A stretch of 14,310 nucleotides of DNA from the NCBI GenBank assembly GCA_026416315.1, contig JAOAFK010000023.1, positions 1-14,310 of the forward strand, read 5' to 3'. Numbering within the stretch: position 1 is the stretch's first letter; each line of letters begins with the position of its first letter. The stretch comes from Syntrophorhabdaceae bacterium. GTDB taxonomy: Bacteria; Desulfobacterota; Syntrophorhabdia; Syntrophorhabdales; Syntrophorhabdaceae. Positions 7,633-13,351 of the stretch are shown piece by piece. The notes beneath the pieces are model-generated. The model had not been told where the DNA came from. It did not search any database and saw only the letters and a program-made list of their open reading frames with translations. The translations under genes and the position numbers were made by a program.

Positions 7633-8197
7633 TTTTGCCTCCTCTTTCTCCAAATAATCTATCAAGTATTATGCCTATGGCAACCCTTAAGGACAGGTGA
7701 TTGTATTCATAAGTTCCCCTTATGGGTTCAAGCATTCTGTCACATATCTCCACGGTCTCATCCGTTAAACCCCAACCTGTACCGAAGAGCAAAAGGATAT
7801 GTTTTCTTTTTTTATGGACAAGGGTTTTTACTTCGTCGTATCCAATTGCTTTATGGGGTCTTAACTTTGAAGATGTCCCTATTACCATCATGTCTGTTTC
7901 CTTTTTTATTTCATCGAGTAATCCTTCAAGGCTTTCCCTCATGGCAATTGTATTTAGTGCCGCCGACCTTATAGGGTTATAATCAGCACCATATCCATGT
8001 CTCCAATGTTCAATAAGCCTTTCCATGATCATCCTCTGTTTTGGAAGAGGAGTAACAATATAACACATTTTAATCCCAAAAGTCATGCAGGTTCTTGCAA
8101 TATCATGCAATTCGAGGCTATTTATACTTGTTGCCACAATTTCCCTGTTTTTATTATAAACGGGATAATGTATCACACATATGCTGAAATTATTCAG
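7616..8197 (-). CDS. SPOUT-fold SAM-dependent RNA methyltransferase (TM1570-like, PF09936), probable CTG start
   Basis: This 193-residue protein matches the SPOUT family found between trmD and rplS in Thermotoga (TM1570) and many deltaproteobacteria. Visible motifs are VIHYPVYNKN, SLELHDIARTC, IEHWRHGYGADYNPIRSAAL, LLLFGTGWGLTDE (SAM knot), LEPIRG and NHLSLRVAIGIILDRL. The RNA target is unknown. Start choice: a canonical codon exists only at GTG 8176, which has no SD. CTG at 8197 follows GGAGG by 6 bases and adds seven residues before the GTG valine (MNNFSIC), supplying the first beta strand that TM1570 has before its IHYP motif. An in-frame TAA directly precedes this CTG. With CTG the gene overlaps trmD by 8 bases, like its neighbours. 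Family call is firm; the CTG start is inference, and the GTG start would give 186 residues. Confidence 0.85.
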   Translation of the reverse strand: MNNFSICVIHYPVYNKNREIVATSINSLELHDIARTCMTFGIKMCYIVTPLPKQRMIMERLIEHWRHGYGADYNPIRSAALNTIAMRESLEGLLDEIKKETDMMVIGTSSKLRPHKAIGYDEVKTLVHKKRKHILLLFGTGWGLTDETVEICDRMLEPIRGTYEYNHLSLRVAIGIILDRLFGERGGKNERGN

Positions 8198-8924
8198 TTA
8201 ATTCCTCCATGATTTCTCTTATAAAAAGTTCATCCTCTTTATCGGGCTTAAATCTCTCCATAAGGTCAGGCCTTCTTATTATTGTCTTTTTTATGGACTC
8301 TTTTCTTCTCCATTTTCTAATCTCTTCATGGTTTCCTGACAGTAAGACCTTTGGGACAGCCATGTCCATAAAAACCTCCGGTCTTGTGTACTGGGGGTAT
8401 TCAAGGAGGTTATCTTCATGACTTTCATGTAAAATCGAGTCTTTGTTACCTAATACGCCTGGTATATACCTTGATATGGAGTCAATGAGGACAAGGGCAG
8501 GTATTTCACCACCTGAGAGTATATAATCCCCAATTGATATCTCTTCATCTACAAAGTTTGTAATTCGCTCGTCAATACCTTCATATCTCCCACAGATAAG
8601 ACATAAATGGTTTTTTCTTGAAAGCCTTTTAGCATCTCTTTGGTTGAATAACCTACCCTGTGGTGTAAGAAGTATATAATATGGTTTACCGAAAGTTTTT
8701 TCTATGTGCATCATGGCATTATATATGGGCTCCACCTTCATTATCATACCTGGGCCACCACCATAGGGAGTATCATCACATGTTTTATGGACATCATTAG
8801 CAAAATCTCTGATATTTACAATATTGAATGAAATAAGGTTATTTTCCCGGGCTTTTTTGAGGATGCTTTCATTAAGGGGAGATTCAAAAATTGCGGGAAA
8901 AAGGGTAAGTACAGTGAAGATCAT
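8190..8924 (-). CDS. trmD: tRNA (guanine-37-N1)-methyltransferase
   Basis: TrmD places m1G at position 37 next to the anticodon and prevents +1 frameshifting. The 244-residue protein has the TrmD motifs: DDTPYGGGPGMIMKVEPI (50-67), LTPQGRLFNQ, LICGRYEGIDERI (109-121), DEEISIGDYILSGGE (126-140), SRYIPGVLGN (151-160) and LLEYPQYTRPE (173-183). LLSGNHEEIRKWR and RRPDL close the C-terminal domain. The position equivalent to the catalytic aspartate of E. coli (D169, in EDSF) is E167 here, within HESH. The start overlaps rimM by four bases (ATGA). Length is normal. Confidence 0.97.
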   Translation of the reverse strand: MIFTVLTLFPAIFESPLNESILKKARENNLISFNIVNIRDFANDVHKTCDDTPYGGGPGMIMKVEPIYNAMMHIEKTFGKPYYILLTPQGRLFNQRDAKRLSRKNHLCLICGRYEGIDERITNFVDEEISIGDYILSGGEIPALVLIDSISRYIPGVLGNKDSILHESHEDNLLEYPQYTRPEVFMDMAVPKVLLSGNHEEIRKWRRKESIKKTIIRRPDLMERFKPDKEDELFIREIMEELTE

Positions 8925-9418
8925 GCAAGGAATCCCTCTCCTTCCACCTGTATAACAGATTCTTTTAGGTCTATGGACTTTATGTATATATCTATCATGG
9001 GTATGAGTATCTCTTTTTCCCTTTTAACCACAAGTATGTCGTTTGCCTTTGTGTGTATGATATGGTCTACAATACCGATGATGGTGCCTTTTTCATCTAT
9101 TACATTGAGTCCTATTAACTGATAGTCATAATACTCATCTTCATTGAGGGGAGGAAGGTCTTCTTCCTTCACAAACAGTTCTTTATTTGTGAAGGAAGTT
9201 ACCTTCTCAATGGTATCATGACCATGAAATTTTATGAAGAAAAAACCCTTTTGCTGTCTAATGCGCTCCGGTTTTATCTCTACCCATTCATCAGCCTTTT
9301 TTATGAGAAAGGTTTTATAATTGTATAATCCTTCTGAGGTTTCATTGTAGTATAAAAATTTTACCTCTCCCTTCAGACCATGGGTAGAGACAATCCTTCC
9401 AATGGAGACGCATTTCAT
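8921..9418 (-). CDS. rimM: 16S rRNA processing / 30S maturation factor RimM
   Basis: RimM binds uS19 and helps assemble the 30S head. The 165-residue protein has the N-terminal barrel signature CVSIGRIVSTHGLKGEVKF (3-21), the linker LPPLNEDEYYDYQLIGL (about 88-104) and the PRC-barrel segment VDHIIHTKANDILVV...EILIPMI. It starts at ATG 9418, sharing one base with the khpA stop (TAATG), and its stop overlaps trmD (ATGA). Length and motifs are normal. Confidence 0.96.
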   Translation of the reverse strand: MKCVSIGRIVSTHGLKGEVKFLYYNETSEGLYNYKTFLIKKADEWVEIKPERIRQQKGFFFIKFHGHDTIEKVTSFTNKELFVKEEDLPPLNEDEYYDYQLIGLNVIDEKGTIIGIVDHIIHTKANDILVVKREKEILIPMIDIYIKSIDLKESVIQVEGEGFLA

Positions 9419-9651
9419 TATTCGATAATTTCAAGTACCGCCCTTTTCTTTGCCTTTGTGGATGCTGCACTCAATATTGTCCTCATGGCCCTTGCAGTTC
9501 TTCCCTGCTTGCCAATGACCTTGCCAAGGTCATCCTTGGCTACGTTTAGCTCAATCACAGATGTTTTTTCTCCCTCAATTTCTGTAACTTTCACCTGGTC
9601 GGGATTGTCAACCAAAGCCTTAGCGATGAACTCGATTAAGTCTCTTAACAT
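9418..9651 (-). CDS. khpA: KH-domain RNA-binding protein KhpA
   Basis: This 77-residue protein consists of one KH domain with the GxxG loop at 47-50 (GKQG in LGKVIGKQGRTARAMR). KhpA binds RNA, and in Gram-positive bacteria acts with KhpB/EloR; its position between rpsP and rimM is very common. ATG 9651 is preceded by CGGAGG at good distance, 16 bases after the rpsP stop. Length is typical. Confidence 0.95.
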   Translation of the reverse strand: MLRDLIEFIAKALVDNPDQVKVTEIEGEKTSVIELNVAKDDLGKVIGKQGRTARAMRTILSAASTKAKKRAVLEIIE

Positions 9652-9667
9652 AATCTACCTCCGAATT

Positions 9668-9925
9668 TTATAGTGTTAGTTCGTTTAAAATCCCTTGTTT
9701 TTTAAAGATGTTTTCTACTGTTTTTGTGGGTTTTGCACCTTTTTTAAACCACTCTTTGATCTTTTCCTTGTCAAGGGTAATTACTGCAGGTTCCCTCAAG
9801 GGGTCATATGTGCCTACATTTTCTATAAACCTGCCGTCTCTCGGATAAATACTATCTGCCACAACAATCCTGTAAAAAGGTTTCTTTTTTGTTCCGTAAC
9901 GGGCGAGTCTGAATCTAACAGCCAA
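9668..9925 (-). CDS. rpsP: Small ribosomal subunit protein bS16, TTG start
   Basis: The 85-residue bS16 protein helps fold the 16S 5' domain. It reads MAVRFRLARYG, then KKPFYRIVVADS, RDGRFIENVGTYDP and a C-terminal EWFKKGAKPTKTV segment, all standard. The open frame includes a GTG at 9934, but those bases are inside the Shine-Dalgarno AGGAGGTGA (9939 down to 9931), a perfect anti-16S match. The only fitting start is TTG at 9925, 8 bases beyond AGGAGG, giving the universally conserved MAV N-terminus. The stop codon of ffh (9940-9938) overlaps this SD, so the two genes are coupled. A TTG start is less common for a highly expressed ribosomal gene. Confidence 0.96.
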   Translation of the reverse strand: MAVRFRLARYGTKKKPFYRIVVADSIYPRDGRFIENVGTYDPLREPAVITLDKEKIKEWFKKGAKPTKTVENIFKKQGILNELTL

Positions 9926-9937
9926 TCCTTTCACCTC

Positions 9938-11269
9938 CTATCTGAATAGTAGTTGTTTTGGTAGACCTTTTATGCCACCTTTTGAAAATTTTTTAATCAT
10001 CTTTTTTGCCTCTGCGTATTTTCTAAGAAGCTCATTTACGTCTTGAACCTTTGTTCCACTTCCTTTTGATATGCGGAGCCTCCTGCTGCCATCTATAATA
10101 TGAGGGTATAACCTTTCTTTTTTTGTCATGGAGTTTATTATGGCCTCCATCTTTTTTATTTCCTTTTCAGCCTCTGCAAAATTTATGGCACCCTTTAATT
10201 TATTCAATCCAGGAAACATGCTGATTATAGACTCCAAGGATCCGAGTTTTTTCATCTGTTTTATCTGCTCTCTGAAATCTTCGAGGGTAAATTCATCCTT
10301 TCTTATCTTTTTTTCAAGCTCTATTGCCTTTTTTTCATCGAATAATTCCTGGGCCTTTTCAACAAGGGTAATGACATCGCCCATACCAAGGATACGGGAT
10401 GCCATCCTTTCAGGATGAAATGGCTCTAAGGCATCTAACTTTTCACCAACTCCTATAAGTTTTATGGGTCTTCCTGTTACTGCCCTTATTGATATGGCAG
10501 CACCACCCCTTGTATCACCATCAAGCTTTGTAAGGATTACACCATCAATTCCGACCCTTTCATTAAAAGTCTTTGCAATACCTACAGCATCCTGACCTGT
10601 CATGGAATCTATTACAAGTAAGGTTTCTCTTGGGTTCAGGACTTTTTTCTGATTTATAAGCTCCTCAATCATCTCGTCGTTTATATGTAGCCTTCCCGCT
10701 GTATCCACGATTATAGTATCAAATCCATTTTTCCCTGCAAATGCCTTTGCCTCTATGCATATGGTGACAGGGTCTTTAATATTATCTATAGAAAAGGTAG
10801 GGATGTTGATCTGATTGCCAATCTTTTTTAACTGTTCTATGGCTGCTGGTCTATATATATCAGAGGGCACAAGAATGGGTTTTCTTCCTTTTTTTCTCAA
10901 AAACAGGGCAAGCTTTCCTGCTGTGGTAGTTTTTCCTGATCCCTGAAGCCCTGCCAGTAAAATGGTAACAGGAGGTGGACCTGATACATTCAAAGGCACA
11001 TGGGCCTTGCCTAAAAGCTCACAGAGTTCATCGTAGACTATCTTTATAAACTGCTGGCCAGGGGTAATACTTGTTAATACTTCAGTACCCAAGGCCTTTT
11101 CTTTTATCTTTTCAAGAAAATCCTTTGCTACTTTATAATTTACATCCGCCTCAAGAAGGGCTATGCGCACTTCCCTTAAAGAGTCTTTTATGTTATCCTC
11201 GGATAACTTACCGTAACCTCTTAATTTTTTAAAGGTCGCTTCTAATCTTTCCTGTAACCTTTCAAACAT
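9938..11269 (-). CDS. ffh: Signal recognition particle protein Ffh (SRP54)
   Basis: Ffh binds signal peptides and 4.5S RNA and delivers ribosomes to FtsY at the membrane. The 443-residue protein has an N-domain helical bundle (with REVRIALLEADVNYKV at 32-47), the G domain with P-loop AGLQGSGKTTTAGKLA (106-121), SDIYRPAAIEQL (136-147), DTAGRL (189-194), TKLDGDTRGGAA (247-258), and the methionine-containing M domain from about 300 (SIISMFPGLNKL, then SRRLRISKGSG for RNA binding). The length is close to the usual 450. ATG 11269 has no SD, but a promoter (11278-11306) would start the transcript within about 1-2 bases of it. It is the first clear gene of the run that ends with larC. Confidence 0.97.
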   Translation of the reverse strand: MFERLQERLEATFKKLRGYGKLSEDNIKDSLREVRIALLEADVNYKVAKDFLEKIKEKALGTEVLTSITPGQQFIKIVYDELCELLGKAHVPLNVSGPPPVTILLAGLQGSGKTTTAGKLALFLRKKGRKPILVPSDIYRPAAIEQLKKIGNQINIPTFSIDNIKDPVTICIEAKAFAGKNGFDTIIVDTAGRLHINDEMIEELINQKKVLNPRETLLVIDSMTGQDAVGIAKTFNERVGIDGVILTKLDGDTRGGAAISIRAVTGRPIKLIGVGEKLDALEPFHPERMASRILGMGDVITLVEKAQELFDEKKAIELEKKIRKDEFTLEDFREQIKQMKKLGSLESIISMFPGLNKLKGAINFAEAEKEIKKMEAIINSMTKKERLYPHIIDGSRRLRISKGSGTKVQDVNELLRKYAEAKKMIKKFSKGGIKGLPKQLLFR

Positions 11270-11277
11270 ATCTTATT

Positions 11278-11306
11278 AAGATAATGGAAAAAACAAATAT
11301 AGTCAA
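11278..11306 (-). promoter_or_regulatory. Putative ffh operon promoter, near-leaderless
   Basis: On the minus strand TTGACT (11306 down to 11301) and TATCTT (11283 down to 11278) are 17 bases apart, 5/6 and 4/6 matches to sigma-70 hexamers. Transcription would begin near 11271, essentially at the ffh ATG (11269). The promoter lies in the 53-base gap to the upstream 114-residue gene, so ffh could also be read through from that gene. Confidence 0.45.
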
Positions 11307-11322
11307 TGATAATCAATTTAAT

Positions 11323-11667
11323 TTACTTTTTTATGAGTTCTACATGTACTTCCCCGCCAAAGATATCCTCAAGTTCTTTATTCAATTGATTAAAATTTTC
11401 GAGGTTATCGAATTCTACAACAAGTTCCCTGTCATCTAAAACCTTCAATCTCCCGTATTTCTTCACAATTTCTATTACCCTGTGAGGGTCCACCGTGACC
11501 CAGCCCTTCATCCTTTTTACAAGCTCTTCTCCGTTGAAGGCCCTCTCTATAGTAAGGTCCACCTTTCTCAGTTTTGCCTCCCATCCAATGAGGGCAGGCT
11601 GGACAACGAAAGGCGTGACAGGGTCATGCATGGCTGCACATCTAAACCATAACTTTGCCCTTATCAT
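11323..11667 (-). CDS. Conserved-looking hypothetical protein, 114 residues
   Basis: I do not recognise a family. The protein starts MIRAKLWFRCAAMHDP and ends with GGEVHVELIKK; the charged second half alternates predicted strands and helices (RLKVLDDRELVVEFDN, then NFNQLNKELEDIFGG) and has no signal peptide or membrane segment, so it is probably cytoplasmic. Two cues support it as a gene: ATG 11667 follows AAGGGG by a normal spacing, and a good promoter (11749-11778) lies upstream. The frame opens earlier at a GTG (11676), but that GTG lies next to the GGGG of the SD and is not a sensible start. It ends 53 bases before ffh in the same direction and is divergent from iclR. It may be the first gene of the ffh unit or a separate gene controlled by the IclR regulator. 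Confidence 0.7.
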   Translation of the reverse strand: MIRAKLWFRCAAMHDPVTPFVVQPALIGWEAKLRKVDLTIERAFNGEELVKRMKGWVTVDPHRVIEIVKKYGRLKVLDDRELVVEFDNLENFNQLNKELEDIFGGEVHVELIKK

Positions 11668-11748
11668 AAGAAACACCCCTTAAAATTTAAGAATTTAAAA
11701 CATTCTATCAATACTAAAATATATGGGCAAGAGAAAAATACCGTTAAA

Positions 11749-11778
11749 AGTATATTCACTATTGTAAGTTAGGGTCAA
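11749..11778 (-). promoter_or_regulatory. Putative promoter of the 114-residue gene
   Basis: On the minus strand TTGACC (11778 down to 11773) and TATACT (11754 down to 11749) are 18 bases apart, each a 5/6 consensus match. The predicted start lies near 11742, leaving a leader of about 75 bases ending in an AAGGGG SD. The octamer ATAGTGAA (11762 down to 11755) sits directly against the -10, inside the spacer. Confidence 0.5.
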
Positions 11779-11800
11779 AAAAATAACTATATTATTTAGG

Positions 11801-11829
11801 TTGACAACAAAATAAAGTTTTTATATAAT
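11801..11829 (+). promoter_or_regulatory. Consensus sigma-70 promoter of iclR
   Basis: TTGACA (11801-11806) and TATAAT (11824-11829) match both hexamers perfectly with a 17-base spacer. Transcription should begin near 11836-11837, about 10 bases before the ATG at 11847. A perfect promoter for a regulator suggests strong repression when not needed. Confidence 0.8.
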
Positions 11830-11830
11830 G

Positions 11831-11844
11831 TTCATTATAGTGAA
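11831..11844. promoter_or_regulatory. Palindromic operator candidate over the iclR start site
   Basis: TTCATTATAGTGAA is a 14-base palindrome with one mismatched pair (TTCA-T-TATA-G-TGAA). It begins one base after the -10 box and covers the predicted transcription start, where a bound protein would block initiation. IclR-family regulators commonly repress their own gene from such a site. The half ATAGTGAA recurs in the divergent promoter (11755-11762, inverted). Confidence 0.45.
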
Positions 11845-11846
11845 TT

Positions 11847-12611
11847 ATGTATAATGCACCTGTAATAAAAAAGGCCTTTGATGTGATAAAACTCATGGTG
11901 GATGACTATAATCCCCTTGGTGTAACAGAGATATCGAGGCGTCTTTCCATAAGTAAAAGCACTGTTTTCGGGATATTAAAGGCCCTTGAAGAGGAAAGGC
12001 TCATTATTAAAGACACCACAAATAAAAAATACCTTATCGGTCCTGGTTTATTCGAGCTATCCAAAAAAGTATTTAAAGGGGGTGAACTGACAACTATTGC
12101 AAGGCCTTATCTTGAAAGGCTTGTGAAAGAGGTAGATGAAACGGTTTTTTTATGTATCAGGATAAATGATAAAATTGAAACCATCGATGTTGTGGAGGCA
12201 AAAAAGACGGTTAAAATATCTGTACCCCTTGGCATAAAAATGCCTATAACAGCATCAGTGCTCTGTAAAATATTTTTATCGCCATTGAATAATGATGAAA
12301 TCAGGGAGTTTTTATTAAAAAAGGGGCTACGTAAATATACGGAAAATAGTATCACCGATATAGACAGATTTATAGAAGAGATAGAAAAGACAAGAAAGTT
12401 AGGTTACAGTCTTGATCTGGAAGAATTCTTAAAAGGGGTGAGGGCTCTGGCCTCACTCCTCCACTATGCTGATGGAGCCGTTGCAGGTGCCCTGTGCATC
12501 CTCGGTTTTACAAGTTCGTTCAAAGATGAAAAGATACCTTTCATGATCGAGAAACTGAAGGAGACTACCCTTCTTATAAATGAAAGGTTGAAATTGCTTA
12601 ATATAAAATAG
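11847..12611 (+). CDS. IclR-family transcriptional regulator
   Basis: The 254-residue protein has an N-terminal winged helix (residues 4-66) with the helix-turn-helix GVTEISRRLSISKSTVFGILKALEE (about 25-49), then the wing YLIGPGLFELS. An effector-binding domain of the IclR type follows, with ARPYLERLVKEVDETVFL, the VPLGIKMPITASVLCKIFL segment, GYSLDLEEFLKGVRALASLL and a terminal helical region. Ligands of this family are often small organic acids or aromatics; none can be named here. It reads from a perfect consensus promoter with a leader of about 10 bases and no SD, and a palindrome over the start site suggests autorepression. A lipoprotein gene begins 16 bases after the stop, and a 114-residue gene diverges from it; these are the nearest candidate targets. 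Confidence 0.93.
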   Translation: MYNAPVIKKAFDVIKLMVDDYNPLGVTEISRRLSISKSTVFGILKALEEERLIIKDTTNKKYLIGPGLFELSKKVFKGGELTTIARPYLERLVKEVDETVFLCIRINDKIETIDVVEAKKTVKISVPLGIKMPITASVLCKIFLSPLNNDEIREFLLKKGLRKYTENSITDIDRFIEEIEKTRKLGYSLDLEEFLKGVRALASLLHYADGAVAGALCILGFTSSFKDEKIPFMIEKLKETTLLINERLKLLNIK

Positions 12612-12626
12612 TGAAAAACTTTTTTC

Positions 12627-13310
12627 ATGAATACAACTAAATTTCTTTTGTTTTTTTGCAGTGTTCTGTGTCTTTTTTTAATTTCATGTGCAAGCACGGG
12701 AAAAAAAACAGAGAAATGCACTGAGATAAATAGAAAATACGTTGACTGTTTTTATGATACAGAATCCGAAAATCTGAAGTGTCATATAAGCTTTGACCAA
12801 TCGAATTTTTTTACACTACCTGGTAAAAAATTGACCATGATGGCCGATTCAGGTGAACGACTTGAGCTCTGGTGGACCATAGACTGGCTGAGAAGAGGAT
12901 ATTTTTTTCCGAGATGGCGGTTTGCTTTAATGTATTTTAATCCAGACGGGACAGAGTTACAGAAGGAAGGTGTCCGCATTGGTGAATGTCGTTTTCGTGA
13001 AGGATGCAACCACGGTGTATATAAAGGGCCGGATAAAAATAAAAACAATATCCCTGACTTTATTACAGAAATCGTATGGGACAACTGGGATTACGGAGAT
13101 GATGAAGGAGTGGCTGGATATCTTGACCACTATCAACATATCTATAAGCCCCATGAAAATTACTATGAAGTGACTCATTATCTGTATTTTTATCCTGAAA
13201 AATGTATACCCCCTATAAGTCCACGAAGGGAAGTATGTAAAATTTCAGATGAGTGTAAACCCCCTTATGTAATAAAGGAAAAAAGGTTGATAGAGTCTAA
13301 AAGCTTTTAG
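12627..13310 (+). CDS. Cysteine-rich lipoprotein of unknown function
   Basis: This 227-residue protein has a clear lipoprotein signal: a basic start, a hydrophobic run from residue 6, and lipobox LISC with C21 as the lipidated residue, followed by Ala-Ser, which fits outer-membrane sorting. The mature part has eight further cysteines (31, 41, 52, 121, 127, 193, 204, 210), enough for four disulfides in the periplasm. DKNKNNIPD (136-144) resembles the DxDxDGxxD calcium loop of thrombospondin type 3 and dockerin-like repeats. It is rich in Trp and Tyr around 82-103 and 151-188. I recognise no family. ATG 12627 has no SD. It lies 15 bases after iclR and may be expressed with it. Confidence 0.75.
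   Translation: MNTTKFLLFFCSVLCLFLISCASTGKKTEKCTEINRKYVDCFYDTESENLKCHISFDQSNFFTLPGKKLTMMADSGERLELWWTIDWLRRGYFFPRWRFALMYFNPDGTELQKEGVRIGECRFREGCNHGVYKGPDKNKNNIPDFITEIVWDNWDYGDDEGVAGYLDHYQHIYKPHENYYEVTHYLYFYPEKCIPPISPRREVCKISDECKPPYVIKEKRLIESKSF
13297..13310. repeat. Perfect 14-base palindrome at the end of the lipoprotein gene
   Basis: CTAAAAGCTTTTAG is its own reverse complement and ends exactly at the lipoprotein stop codon. It is 3 bases before TTGACA (13314-13319), the putative cysS -35. With no loop and no T-run behind it, it is a poor terminator; a protein site is possible, as is chance. Confidence 0.3.
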
Positions 13311-13313
13311 GCT

Positions 13314-13343
13314 TTGACATTAAATTATGCAATATGATAGATA
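13314..13343 (+). promoter_or_regulatory. Possible cysS promoter
   Basis: TTGACA (13314-13319) is a perfect -35 match. The -10 is unclear: TAGATA (13338-13343) fits an 18-base spacer but is only a 3/6 match. If used, the transcript would begin within a few bases of the ATG at 13352. Confidence 0.35.
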
Positions 13344-13351
13344 TACATGCC

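Larger units (their letters stand above)
11668..11846. promoter_or_regulatory. Divergent control region between the 114-residue gene and iclR
   Basis: This 179-base AT-rich gap holds two promoters that point away from each other, their -35 boxes separated by 22 bases. Bases 11678-11700 are almost pure A/T with repeated TTTAA runs and would form the leader of the minus gene. I see no open frame with an SD in the gap and no terminator. Confidence 0.6.

Noticed and set aside
7633..7665. Longer bL19 starting at ATG 7665
   Set aside because: bL19 proteins start MNExIDxIE, matched from ATG 7632, which has AGGAGG just upstream; the extra 11 residues would translate through that SD.
7597..7974. Open frames of 60-126 codons on the plus strand across 7361-8212
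   Set aside because: They are antisense to rplS and the SPOUT methyltransferase, lack SDs and show no protein family features.
11668..11676. GTG start at 11676 for the 114-residue protein
   Set aside because: The GTG is part of the GGGGTG stretch serving as the SD for ATG 11667.
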